From: Hofstenia miamia
Lineage: Eukaryota; Xenacoelomorpha; Acoela
NCBI GenBank assembly: GCA_004352715.1
Contig: SCFE01000075.1
Location: 357,322 to 408,353, forward strand
Direction: 5' to 3'
DNA length: 51,032 nt
Each line of letters starts with the position of its first letter. Position 1 is the stretch's first letter. Below the pieces are notes generated by a model that was given only the letters and a program-made list of their open reading frames with translations, was not told the origin of the DNA and searched no databases. The position numbers and the translations under genes were made by a program. This document shows, one piece after another, positions 21,750 through 33,177 of this stretch.

Positions 21750-22776
21750 GTGCAAACTGGATTCTTGAATCATAATCAAACCAGAAAGCCACTACTACAT
21801 CAAGAAATATTGACAAACAACAAAAGTAAGAGAGGAAGCTCAAAGAAAGTGATACTGAAAACCACCACCCCCATGGCGACACGATCGTCATCACACCCAA
21901 GGAATTCCGAAGCAATCCAAACCCCAGAGTCAATAAGACAGGAATCCTCTTCTAAACTGGGAACCCCAGAGATTATGGAAATTCTGAGAAAAAATAATGA
22001 AGCCAAGAAACTATTACAAGAAGAAATTGGTTTACTAACAAAAAGGATAGAAGACATCGAGCTGGTGAGTAATCAGGAATATCCAAGTTGATATGGATAC
22101 CAGACTAATTGAGCAAAGTGAAGTATTCCAGAACGAGATTAAGGCACTCATGAAACAACTAACAGAATAAAATAGTAGATTTCTGGAACAAAATCAGCTC
22201 TTGCAAGAAAAGAATAATGTATTAGAGATAACAAACCGGCAGCTAATACAAGACAACAATATACAAGCCGCAGAGATAACACAACTGAAGAGTAAAATAA
22301 TTCGACTTGAAACAAGCAAGAATGAACAGCCAGCACAATCACAACAGGACTTGCTGGAAGTAGAGAATAGGCGACTGATAAAAGATAAAGATTTGAGGCA
22401 AGAGGAAATAGCCCAATTAAAAGATAAGCTGAGGCTATTGCAGCTGACCAACGTAGAATGACAAGAGAAAATACATTCCCACAACTTCCAGTTTGTAGGC
22501 AGAAAGGAACGCGAACTACAAGCATCACCACAATTGCAAAAAGAAGAAGGGACAACAAAAAATATGAAACCCAAATACAACAACTCAATACTAAACCAAG
22601 AGGTGGGAAATGATATGATCCCTTGTAAAGCCACATTACCAAAATTTAATGGCAGAGTAGGTGGTTACAACCCAACGTTCAGGGGAATGGCTCCAGATGT
22701 TTGAGCTAATGATGGCAGAAAGAAAAGTGAGCCAACATTCAGCAGCAGTGAGATTCCCCCTATATTTGACAGGAAC
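21750..22776 (+). pseudogene. gag of element F (partial, enters a gap)
   Basis: Starts near 21750 (MQTGFLNHNQTRKP), then a Ser/Thr/Pro-rich stretch, then a long coiled coil (LQEKNNVLEITNRQLIQ, AEITQLKSKIIRLE, DLRQEEIAQLKDKLRLLQL at about 22200-22450), then the start of the capsid (CKATLPKFNGRVGGYNPTF near 22625). Breaks include a frameshift near 22065, TAA at 22167, a TGA near 22458 and an extra G near 22683. The N gap starts within FPLYLTG. The acidic KKKFIDEITKAIT part is deleted relative to element G. Confidence 0.85.
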
Positions 22777-23776
22777 NNNNNNNNNNNNNNNNNNNNNNNN
22801 NNNNNNNNNNNNNNNNNNNNNNNNNNNNNNNNNNNNNNNNNNNNNNNNNNNNNNNNNNNNNNNNNNNNNNNNNNNNNNNNNNNNNNNNNNNNNNNNNNNN
22901 NNNNNNNNNNNNNNNNNNNNNNNNNNNNNNNNNNNNNNNNNNNNNNNNNNNNNNNNNNNNNNNNNNNNNNNNNNNNNNNNNNNNNNNNNNNNNNNNNNNN
23001 NNNNNNNNNNNNNNNNNNNNNNNNNNNNNNNNNNNNNNNNNNNNNNNNNNNNNNNNNNNNNNNNNNNNNNNNNNNNNNNNNNNNNNNNNNNNNNNNNNNN
23101 NNNNNNNNNNNNNNNNNNNNNNNNNNNNNNNNNNNNNNNNNNNNNNNNNNNNNNNNNNNNNNNNNNNNNNNNNNNNNNNNNNNNNNNNNNNNNNNNNNNN
23201 NNNNNNNNNNNNNNNNNNNNNNNNNNNNNNNNNNNNNNNNNNNNNNNNNNNNNNNNNNNNNNNNNNNNNNNNNNNNNNNNNNNNNNNNNNNNNNNNNNNN
23301 NNNNNNNNNNNNNNNNNNNNNNNNNNNNNNNNNNNNNNNNNNNNNNNNNNNNNNNNNNNNNNNNNNNNNNNNNNNNNNNNNNNNNNNNNNNNNNNNNNNN
23401 NNNNNNNNNNNNNNNNNNNNNNNNNNNNNNNNNNNNNNNNNNNNNNNNNNNNNNNNNNNNNNNNNNNNNNNNNNNNNNNNNNNNNNNNNNNNNNNNNNNN
23501 NNNNNNNNNNNNNNNNNNNNNNNNNNNNNNNNNNNNNNNNNNNNNNNNNNNNNNNNNNNNNNNNNNNNNNNNNNNNNNNNNNNNNNNNNNNNNNNNNNNN
23601 NNNNNNNNNNNNNNNNNNNNNNNNNNNNNNNNNNNNNNNNNNNNNNNNNNNNNNNNNNNNNNNNNNNNNNNNNNNNNNNNNNNNNNNNNNNNNNNNNNNN
23701 NNNNNNNNNNNNNNNNNNNNNNNNNNNNNNNNNNNNNNNNNNNNNNNNNNNNNNNNNNNNNNNNNNNNNNNNNNNN
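22777..23776. other. Assembly gap of exactly 1,000 N
   Basis: Default-size gap. It separates the gag of element F from an LTR 3' part of element G. Confidence 0.98.
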
Positions 23777-24352
23777 TTATCTATTATTAATAGTAGGAGA
23801 CTTGACTATAATCGACCGAATAAATGACTTTACATGTATTGTTATCAAATGTAAGTATAGGAAACTGCAACATATTAATTAAGTTCTAAAGCCAGTAATT
23901 TTATGGTAATGACTACTTTAATATTAAATAACTGCAGTTAGTGTCAATGCCTGGTTGCTTTACTTATTCAATCCAACAAACACTTTACAAAATTGAGTTT
24001 AAGTCAGTTACATCTTGACGTGAGTACATGCACTGAGCTAATGTAGGGTACACATAATTAATTCCCATTGAGCTGAGATGGTGCAGTGGACTTGGTCAAT
24101 CATTCATGAAGGAGGAGAACTGTGGTGTGGAGATCAGCTTCGGGCAGTAGCCCACAGATGATTCAATGAGGAAATGTCACACAGCTTCATCACCTAAACA
24201 ATGATGATTAATACTCGATTAACCTAACCAGTTAAACAGAGAGAAAACGTCTGGCGGTTTACTAAATTGGTAAATCCTCACCCGCCATTTAATTGAGTGA
24301 TAGTTATTCACAATAATGCATGGTGCAAATAGGCCAGGTGGAGGATGTTACA
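23777..24352 (+). mobile_element. 5' LTR of element G, 3' part only
   Basis: Collinear with the solo LTR at 7014-8051 (opposite strand) and ends GGATGTTACA before a primer site. Its 5' half is in the gap. Confidence 0.85.
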
Positions 24353-24366
24353 TGGTGACCGTGACA
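24353..24366 (+). promoter_or_regulatory. Primer-binding site, tRNA-Arg type (element G)
   Basis: TGGTGACCGTGACA directly after the LTR, one change from TGGCGACCGTGACA, the complement of a tRNA-Arg 3' end. Confidence 0.75.
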
Positions 24367-24513
24367 AACAAGAACAAAGTCTATGGAGAGGAAACACACA
24401 GCAACACTCTTTCAAAATGCTGAGACAAACTCAAAGGAAAAGGAAAAAGGAAGCAACAGAGCAGTGAACGAAAACACCAATTCAGCAAAAGCAGAAAATC
24501 TTAACCGCAACAA

Positions 24514-26299
24514 GTGCAAAATGGACTCTTGAATTGTAACCAAACTGGAAAGCCACTACAACATCAAGAAATAATGACGAACAACAAAAGTAACAAGAGA
24601 GGAAGTGCAAAGAAAGCAATACCTAAAACCAACACCCCCATGACGACACGATCGTCATCATACCCAAGGAATTCCGAAGCAACCCAAACCCCAGAGTCAA
24701 TAAGACAGGAATCCTCTTCCGAACTGGAACCCCAGAGATTATGGAAATTTTGAGGAAAAATAACAAAACTGAAAAACTCTTGCAAGAAGAAATAGGTTTA
24801 CTAATGAAGAGGATAGAAGACATTGAGCTAGCAAGTGCAGAAACAATTAGAAATATCCAAGTTGACATGGATACCAGACTAATTGAACAAAGTGAAGTAT
24901 TCCAGAATGAGATTAAGGCACTCACGACGCAACTAACAGAATCAAACAGTAGATTCCTAGAGCAGAACCAGCTTTTGCAAGAAAAGAATAATGTATTAGA
25001 GATAACAAACCAGCAGCTAATACAAGACAATGATATACAAGCTGCAGAGATAACACAACTGAAGAGTAAAATAATTCGACTTGAAACAAGCAAGAATGAA
25101 CAGCCAGCACAATCACAACAGGACTTGCTGGAAGTAGAGAATAGACGACTGATCGAAGATAAAGATTTGAGGCAAGAGGAAATAGCCCAATTAAAAGATA
25201 AGCTGAGGCTATTGCAGCTGACCAAAGAAGAAGACAAAATACAGTCCCACAACTTTCAGTTCATAGGAAGAAAAGAACGCGAACTACAGGCTTCACCACT
25301 CCATGATCACCAATCGGAAGATTCTTTGGAAGATGAGAATGATGTGGAGAAAAAGAAATTCATTGACGAGATCACAAAAGCAATAACCACACAATTATGA
25401 AAAGAATAGGGGACAACAAAAAATATGAAACCCAAATATAACAACTCAATACTAAACCAAGAAGTGGGAAATGATATGATCCCTTGTAAAGCCACATTAC
25501 CAAAATTTAATGGCAGAGTAGATGGTTACAACCCAACGTTCAGGGAATGGCTCCAGATGTTTGAGCTAACGATGGCAGAAAGAAAAGTGAGCCAACATTC
25601 AGCAGCAGCGAGATTCCCCCTATATTTGACGGGAATGGCAGCACAGCACTACCTGCTGTTAGACCTGGAAACAAAAACAGACTACGAACTGTTAATTGGC
25701 GACTTCATAGAATATTATGGAAACGAAAGTTTCAAGAATCAATACAGAATAACTTTAAATGGAACGAAGATGAAGAAGACAGATGACATCCGCAATTACA
25801 TACAACAGGTCGAGAGGTTGGTCACACTCAGCTCAAGAGAGAACCAATACTCAAAATACGACCTCTTTTCGCACATTTGCAAAGGGATGCCCAACAACAT
25901 AAGAGCACAATTTGAAATTAAGTGTGATGTAGACAACAAATTAGAGAAGATGATCAGAAAAGCAGTGGACATACAAGCTACAATCGAGAACAACATGTGA
26001 ATAAACAAAAAGGCAGCTTGGCACAGAGAAACACCAATGTGGAGGAGCAACCCTAAACCAAAAAACACAATGAAACCGTACAAGACAGACAAACAGGAAA
26101 AAACGATGAGAGTAAAATCCAGAGACGGAAAAATGAAGAAGGTTTGTGAAAAGGACGTGAAATGTTATAATTGCGGAAAGAAAGACATAAAAGAGACAAG
26201 TGCCACAAACAAATAAACATGATTGGGGAAGAAAACTTAATAGAATCGGAGGGAGAAACAAACGAAGAACCCCAAACTGAAGAAGAATCAGAAAACTAA
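24514..26299 (+). pseudogene. gag of element G (best-preserved copy)
   Basis: Collinear with gag of elements A and F. Start near 24514 or at the later ATG near 24573; a Ser/Pro-rich stretch; a coiled coil of about 150 residues (24741-25240); acidic segment ending KKKFIDEITKAITTQL; Gypsy capsid (25425-26000: KATLPKFNGRVDGYNPTF, AAQHYLLLDLETKTDYELL, FIEYYGNESFKNQYR); a basic linker; and a damaged zinc knuckle near 26165 (CYNCGKK then a frameshift). Breaks: a one-base loss near 24726, TGA then TAG near 25398-25409, TGA near 25998, and the knuckle frameshift. Element A has Arg at two of these stops. Confidence 0.88.
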
Positions 26300-26413
26300 G
26301 TGGAGCGCCCACTACTAAAAACCACGCAGCAATAATGATTATGGCGAACATGGATAAGGTGAACACAATGACAATATCGGTTAACAGAATAATGATAAAA
26401 GCAACCATTGATA
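26300..26413 (+). pseudogene. Protease start of element G, cut by a gap
   Basis: Contains MIMANMDKVNTMTISVNRIM then IKATID and enters the N gap exactly at the active-site aspartate, so the D-x-G residues cannot be compared with element A. Confidence 0.75.
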
Positions 26414-27413
26414 NNNNNNNNNNNNNNNNNNNNNNNNNNNNNNNNNNNNNNNNNNNNNNNNNNNNNNNNNNNNNNNNNNNNNNNNNNNNNNNNNNNNNNN
26501 NNNNNNNNNNNNNNNNNNNNNNNNNNNNNNNNNNNNNNNNNNNNNNNNNNNNNNNNNNNNNNNNNNNNNNNNNNNNNNNNNNNNNNNNNNNNNNNNNNNN
26601 NNNNNNNNNNNNNNNNNNNNNNNNNNNNNNNNNNNNNNNNNNNNNNNNNNNNNNNNNNNNNNNNNNNNNNNNNNNNNNNNNNNNNNNNNNNNNNNNNNNN
26701 NNNNNNNNNNNNNNNNNNNNNNNNNNNNNNNNNNNNNNNNNNNNNNNNNNNNNNNNNNNNNNNNNNNNNNNNNNNNNNNNNNNNNNNNNNNNNNNNNNNN
26801 NNNNNNNNNNNNNNNNNNNNNNNNNNNNNNNNNNNNNNNNNNNNNNNNNNNNNNNNNNNNNNNNNNNNNNNNNNNNNNNNNNNNNNNNNNNNNNNNNNNN
26901 NNNNNNNNNNNNNNNNNNNNNNNNNNNNNNNNNNNNNNNNNNNNNNNNNNNNNNNNNNNNNNNNNNNNNNNNNNNNNNNNNNNNNNNNNNNNNNNNNNNN
27001 NNNNNNNNNNNNNNNNNNNNNNNNNNNNNNNNNNNNNNNNNNNNNNNNNNNNNNNNNNNNNNNNNNNNNNNNNNNNNNNNNNNNNNNNNNNNNNNNNNNN
27101 NNNNNNNNNNNNNNNNNNNNNNNNNNNNNNNNNNNNNNNNNNNNNNNNNNNNNNNNNNNNNNNNNNNNNNNNNNNNNNNNNNNNNNNNNNNNNNNNNNNN
27201 NNNNNNNNNNNNNNNNNNNNNNNNNNNNNNNNNNNNNNNNNNNNNNNNNNNNNNNNNNNNNNNNNNNNNNNNNNNNNNNNNNNNNNNNNNNNNNNNNNNN
27301 NNNNNNNNNNNNNNNNNNNNNNNNNNNNNNNNNNNNNNNNNNNNNNNNNNNNNNNNNNNNNNNNNNNNNNNNNNNNNNNNNNNNNNNNNNNNNNNNNNNN
27401 NNNNNNNNNNNNN
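26414..27413. other. Assembly gap of exactly 1,000 N
   Basis: Retroelement orientation switches from plus to minus across this gap. Confidence 0.98.
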
Positions 27414-28523
27414 CCACATGTACTTTCACATGGGTTCTTCGAATATCTGTATCTCACTTGGGCATATCCCTGTAATATTTGCTAGTTCCACTATTGATAT
27501 TCTTCCCGTTGGGTGATGCTTCATTATCAGTCTACTTATCAGTTTTTCCATCGTCTGCATTGGTTTCTCATTTTTGTTTGGGGATTCAACTTTTTCAACA
27601 TGTCCTTTCAGTATCCAGTTTTTTGTCTGAGTGTTCATCAGTGATAACGTGATTTCAAACTTTTTAGCCTTTGTGAGTTTTATTCTTTGGTTCTTTGTTA
27701 TGGGTAACCTGAGATCTTTCTCTTCTGTGAGCCATATTGCTAACAGCCATGCGGATGTCCTGTATCTAATTTCTGGCGCGTTCTTCTCCTCTAGTATGAG
27801 TTTACGAAAATCCTTTTTTGTATTCAGCTCATATGCTTGATTGATTTCTGCCAATACCATCTCTACTGTTTTGTGGTATTTGCGTGCTGGTGCCTCTATT
27901 CTGATTTCAGGCCACGATTCGTCTATTTTCTTCTGCAACTTCATGTTTGCCCAAACATTCTGAATTTCTTCCAAATGCTCCTGGCGTTGAGTAATGCTGC
28001 ACTTGATAAATAATGTCATGGCTTTTTCTAATCCTTCATTTTGTTGTAGCATTTCCGCCGTTTTCATTTGTTGGAACAGATCTTTTGCTATACTATTGTC
28101 TATCATGATTCCATATATCTGTGCCCAATAATCGATTTGTAAGTCAAATTGAATTAGTTCAGAGATTGTGAACTCTTTCTTCTCCCATGGGAAGAAGTTT
28201 TCTGTTCGTAGTACAATGTCTTTTAGATATTTCGGTGATTCCTCCAGGTTTTCTCTCATTACTATAATGACTATTCTTATCTGTTGTATTCTCGCCATTC
28301 ATACTGTTTGATCAATCTGTTTTTGTAAATGCTTGTTGTATTCCTTTTCTCTTAACACGTGTATGATTGTTAAGATTTCTTTGTCTAGATTTATCTCCGG
28401 AATCTTGGCTATCTGTTCCTTGTACGCCATGAGTGCTTGCGCCATTTCCAATGTGAAGTCTTCATTGAATGCTATGTGAATTATGCTTCTCATGTATGGC
28501 CTATCAGTTGTTTCGTTTAATTT
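27414..28523 (-). pseudogene. ORF3 part of element H (most complete middle section)
   Basis: Gives the longest clean piece of ORF3. From 28523 to 28299 it matches the end of the N-terminal domain of element A, including the TGA before MARIQQ. From 28298 to 27426 it is 290 codons without interruption, ending ICPSEIQIFEEPM, then TGA and KYMW into the gap. Element J has Arg in place of that TGA. The piece is rich in Glu, Lys and Ile and mostly helical in appearance (FIKCSITQRQEHLEEIQ, AEINQAYELNTKKDFRKLI, LTKAKKFEITLSLMNTQTKN). There is no transmembrane stretch and only two Cys. Unknown function. Both ends run into 1,000-N gaps, so the orientation of this contig is not secure. Confidence 0.8.
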
Positions 28524-29523
28524 NNNNNNNNNNNNNNNNNNNNNNNNNNNNNNNNNNNNNNNNNNNNNNNNNNNNNNNNNNNNNNNNNNNNNNNNNNNNN
28601 NNNNNNNNNNNNNNNNNNNNNNNNNNNNNNNNNNNNNNNNNNNNNNNNNNNNNNNNNNNNNNNNNNNNNNNNNNNNNNNNNNNNNNNNNNNNNNNNNNNN
28701 NNNNNNNNNNNNNNNNNNNNNNNNNNNNNNNNNNNNNNNNNNNNNNNNNNNNNNNNNNNNNNNNNNNNNNNNNNNNNNNNNNNNNNNNNNNNNNNNNNNN
28801 NNNNNNNNNNNNNNNNNNNNNNNNNNNNNNNNNNNNNNNNNNNNNNNNNNNNNNNNNNNNNNNNNNNNNNNNNNNNNNNNNNNNNNNNNNNNNNNNNNNN
28901 NNNNNNNNNNNNNNNNNNNNNNNNNNNNNNNNNNNNNNNNNNNNNNNNNNNNNNNNNNNNNNNNNNNNNNNNNNNNNNNNNNNNNNNNNNNNNNNNNNNN
29001 NNNNNNNNNNNNNNNNNNNNNNNNNNNNNNNNNNNNNNNNNNNNNNNNNNNNNNNNNNNNNNNNNNNNNNNNNNNNNNNNNNNNNNNNNNNNNNNNNNNN
29101 NNNNNNNNNNNNNNNNNNNNNNNNNNNNNNNNNNNNNNNNNNNNNNNNNNNNNNNNNNNNNNNNNNNNNNNNNNNNNNNNNNNNNNNNNNNNNNNNNNNN
29201 NNNNNNNNNNNNNNNNNNNNNNNNNNNNNNNNNNNNNNNNNNNNNNNNNNNNNNNNNNNNNNNNNNNNNNNNNNNNNNNNNNNNNNNNNNNNNNNNNNNN
29301 NNNNNNNNNNNNNNNNNNNNNNNNNNNNNNNNNNNNNNNNNNNNNNNNNNNNNNNNNNNNNNNNNNNNNNNNNNNNNNNNNNNNNNNNNNNNNNNNNNNN
29401 NNNNNNNNNNNNNNNNNNNNNNNNNNNNNNNNNNNNNNNNNNNNNNNNNNNNNNNNNNNNNNNNNNNNNNNNNNNNNNNNNNNNNNNNNNNNNNNNNNNN
29501 NNNNNNNNNNNNNNNNNNNNNNN
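28524..29523. other. Assembly gap of exactly 1,000 N
   Basis: Separates the element H ORF3 piece from an LTR 3' end. Confidence 0.98.
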
Positions 29524-29737
29524 GCAGGAGCCCATGGAACAACTGAAGAGGAAACATCATACTGCCCAGTCACCTAAACAGTGATGGTTATTACCTAAAT
29601 ACTTAATTAACGTAACTAGTTAATAAGAAAGAGAAACTTGATGGATCAACAAATGGGTAACACCTCACCCGCAGTTTACTAAGCATCCCTTAGCAGTGAT
29701 TAAACACGGCGTAACAAGCTAGGTGGAGGATGTTACA
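29524..29737 (+). mobile_element. LTR 3' part (second LTR subtype)
   Basis: Ends AGCTAGGTGGAGGATGTTACA. It shares a subtype end with the minus-strand piece at 37542-37609 (CACGGCGTAACAAGCTAGG against CACGGTGTAACAAGCTAGG) and differs from the AATAGGCCAGGTGG subtype at 21588, 24352 and 7014. Polymerase sequence starts right after it. Confidence 0.8.
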
Positions 29738-30725
29738 ATGACATCTTCTCTGTACTAATTAAACTGATTTTGTGTTTTTTATTTCTCAATGTATAATTGT
29801 TTGAAACACCAATTTTATTTGTTTCTAAACAATTTTTATAATCTTGAAAAGTTAACTTTTCTTTTTCAACTTTAGTTATTCCTTTTAAAGTGTTTTTACT
29901 TGCATTATTATTTATATATGAATACATTTTGCTCTTCAAAGCAACAAACTCATCTAAATAAATACTTTCAGGAGTTTCAATTTTGAAATATCCAGGAATC
30001 TTTTTAAGTTGTTCATTGAATAATTCATAATTCTTATCAAAGTTACTAAAATCAAATAATTCGTAATCGTCATTAAGTGTTTTCAAATCATTAACTATAT
30101 CTTTAGCTTTTATATTTAAAATAAAACTCTCTGTATGCATATAATTTAAAGTTATATTATTTTCACCAAAAAATGGTTGCAAGACATCATAATAAGTTTC
30201 ATACATTAACAATTTTGAAAGTTCTAAAACAGTAAATCCAATATATATTGGTTTATCAAACCTCAATTTAGTTTGATGGTAATGATATACAAGAAAATCT
30301 TCAAAATCAGAATATGTTTTAAATTCTAGCTTAATTGCTCCTTAATTAATTTTTCAGTAGTCTCAGTTTTATTATACATTTTTACATTTATCCATCCTCT
30401 AATATTTTCACAAGTTTTTCCAAAGAAAGCATTATTTAAAAGTTTATAAAAATCTTTTTCAAAACTATTTTTTGCTTTTGAACGCATGTTAGTGTTGTGG
30501 TCAATGTATTTTTCTAAAACTTTCTTCTGTTCAAATGAAATTACTCTGTGCACTTTAACCATTTCCATGCCCATTCGTAAATAAAACTTTAATAGCCTAT
30601 AATGGCAAAAATATAATGTTTTATCATGTTGATCACAAATAATCTTTGGTGTAGGACAAACACTTTTAAGAGCAATTTGATTTTGATATTCACTATATTC
30701 AGAAGGGTCTACCTTTCTTTTAACT
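29738..30725 (-). pseudogene. Polinton/Maverick-type protein-primed family B DNA polymerase, C-terminal fragment
   Basis: Polintons encode their own protein-primed family B polymerase. From 30725 down: SVCPTPKIICDQHDK, LRMGMEMVKVHRVISFEQ, then motif B-like FYKLLNNAFFGKTCENIR, then after a frameshift near 30340 KLRFDKPIYIGFTVLELSKL and LLMYETYYDV. The order and spacing are those of the polymerase palm and thumb. The motif C position reads YMHTESF, where an active enzyme has Asp in this turn, so this copy is dead. No other Polinton gene (integrase, capsid, packaging ATPase, protease) is visible. The fragment is wedged between an LTR end and element J. Codon use is more AT-rich than the neighbouring retroelements. 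Confidence 0.82.
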
Positions 30726-30759
30726 GGACAAAACGGAAAGTTTTTTTTTTATTTTTTTA

Positions 30760-31042
30760 TTTATTCAGATATGATAAGTCACACTCAATAAAGTATCCAA
30801 TAGGACTGTTATATAATAAAAAAATCTATGGTCACACGCACAAGGTAGGAGACAAAGTGTACATGTTCACACTGATTAAGCTTGTAGACACAAACCAAGT
30901 CCGGAAGTTGAAAACAGTATGGTCTGGCCCCCACACGATAACACAAACACTACTGAACAATGAATACATGCTAGATAACAATAGACTTTTACATTTTCAA
31001 AACCTGAAGAGTTGTACTAATAACAATAACAACACAAGATGA
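30760..31042 (+). pseudogene. Integrase C-terminal part of element J
   Basis: Reads IKYPIGLLYNKKIYGHTHKV, NQVRKLKTVWSGPHTITQ, NEYMLDNNRLLHFQNLK, matching the integrase C-terminus of element A at 2700-2950. At the site where A has TGA this copy has Leu. The element is truncated here; everything 5' of this point is missing and Polinton DNA adjoins. The frame then runs into an AAC-rich stretch and TGA. Confidence 0.82.
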
Positions 31043-32047
31043 GATTCCTGAGCACTTAGAAAACGCATGTCATTTAGATGAAAACATCTTCCCATGGAAG
31101 AAAACAGATAGGAACACAACAATCCCAGAGCTGATATGCCTAGACTTACAGATAGATTATTGGGCACAGATCTACCGAATCATGGTAGACCCATGCATTG
31201 CAATCGATTTTACAGGCAAATGAAAACCATAGAGCTGACAACGGATATAGAAGGAATTGAAAAAGCAAACACACTGTTTATAAAGTGCAGCCTTACGCAA
31301 CATCAGGATCATTTACAACAAATTCAAACGATTTGGAGAAACATGAAGTTGCAACAAAAAGTAGAGGAAGGCTGGCCAGAAATAAGAATTGATGCACCAT
31401 CCCAAAAGTCCCACAAATCAATAGAAATGGCGTTAACAGAAGTAAACAGAGCTTATGAATTGAATACAAAAAAAGATTTCGAACAATTGTTATTCAAAGA
31501 AAAGAACGCACCAGAAATACACTATAGAACTATGGTGTGGATATTAGCTATATTTACAACAGAAGACGTCAAACTAAAACTTCCAATCTCACGACAAACT
31601 CGTCACAAATTAACAAGATCAAAGAAATACGAAATTGCAATATCCCCAATCAACACACAAACAAAGAACTGGTTATTAAAAGGTCACACTGGAAAACTGG
31701 AGTCACTGAGCAGAGCAGAGAAACCAGTGCAAGCAATGGAAAAAACACTGAGCAGAATAATAATGCAAGAAAATCCGTTGGGGAAGATGTCATCAATAAG
31801 CATCATGAATAAGATGGGGATATGCCCCAGTGAAATCATGATATTTGACGAGCCAATGAGGAAATACATGTGGGGAGCAACATCTGAGACATGGATGAAG
31901 CAGCTCCAAAACCAGCCATGGCTCACAATGAGGAAAATTATTTAGAGGAAACTTGCAAGCACAGCAGAAATCCAAAAAATAATAACACAGAAAAACGTGC
32001 AGAATATACTAGACCACGAAATGAGACTCTATGAAAGAGACAGTCCG

Positions 32048-32198
32048 NNNNNNNNNNNNNNNNNNNNNNNNNNNNNNNNNNNNNNNNNNNNNNNNNNNNN
32101 NNNNNNNNNNNNNNNNNNNNNNNNNNNNNNNNNNNNNNNNNNNNNNNNNNNNNNNNNNNNNNNNNNNNNNNNNNNNNNNNNNNNNNNNNNNNNNNNNN
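32048..32198. other. Assembly gap, 151 N
   Basis: A sized gap inside ORF3 of element J; no copy in the window clearly covers this part. Confidence 0.95.
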
Positions 32199-33164
32199 GG
32201 TGCACATTTACTAAGATCCTTCAAAGCACTGAAATGATGAAAAGAGGAGGCATTATGGAACCAGTAGAAGTCTTTGAAATGGTTACGAAGTCCCAAGCAG
32301 AAATGTTAGAGGAGGAGCAACTGTTAACATTGTCCAGATTACTACTATCCCCCAAGAGACAACAGACAATTGATAGAATAAACATTGAAAAGTGGGGAGA
32401 AATTAGTCCAGCTAAGACAATAGAGTGGATAGACACAGACGACTAGTGTTTCTTGGTCGAAATTAAGATAACAAAAAAATCAAAAGACATAAAAGAAAGA
32501 AACTTCCAGTGCATTAGAGAACAACAAACAGTAGCAATGATGAAACTCATGTTCACTGAAGCATTCACATGAACAGAACTGGAGGAATTATTGAGACCAT
32601 ACAACCAACTTGCGATAGACTTTGAATGTATCACTTCAAGAGTGGAAATTAAAGACGAACTATGATTAAAACAAAGTCAAAGGGGACTCACACAAGCATT
32701 CTGGGATATGATTCCCAAAGCGAAGATGAATTACCCCACTCACATAGGCCTAGCAACAGCATAAACAACAGAAGGCTCGTACCAGCACATAGAACGAGAA
32801 ATAGAAACAAAACTCCTCATCTGCACACCACCAGAGACTATTGCAATACCAATGGTCCTCCCATGTTGGAGATTACCAAAGGACGTCAAGGTTGTGAAAA
32901 CATTCTTACACGAGTACAAGTCATACATGAACAACGAAAAGAAAGCAAAAGCTATAATTGACAGAGATGACTACAAAAAATCAAAAGTGATATTGTTACA
33001 AAATGACAACAAAGAAAGGGTTTACATTGAAGGCACAATAATGCCAGACCAGCTGTACACACATGGGAAACTAATAAATGTACAACTACAAGATCTTAGA
33101 AATGATAATTCAAAAGGCGGACACTCTGGTACATGGAGAACAAGCTGTGCTAAAAATAACACAA

Positions 33165-33177
33165 GCTGAGGGGGGCA
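33165..33177 (+). promoter_or_regulatory. Polypurine tract of element J, inside the ORF3 coding sequence
   Basis: GCTGAGGGGGGCAA directly before the 3' LTR; the purine run primes plus-strand synthesis in LTR elements. It is read as Ala-Glu-Gly-Gly by ORF3. Confidence 0.7.

Noticed and set aside
22661-23827. Long frames crossing the N gaps (also at 26335, 28299, 37557)
   Set aside because: They are made of unknown bases and have no evidence as single genes.
24564-25252. Long minus-strand frames over the gag coiled coil
   Set aside because: They are shadows of gag; the plus frame matches gag in three other elements and the minus frames are Ser/Cys/Leu strings with no conserved pattern.
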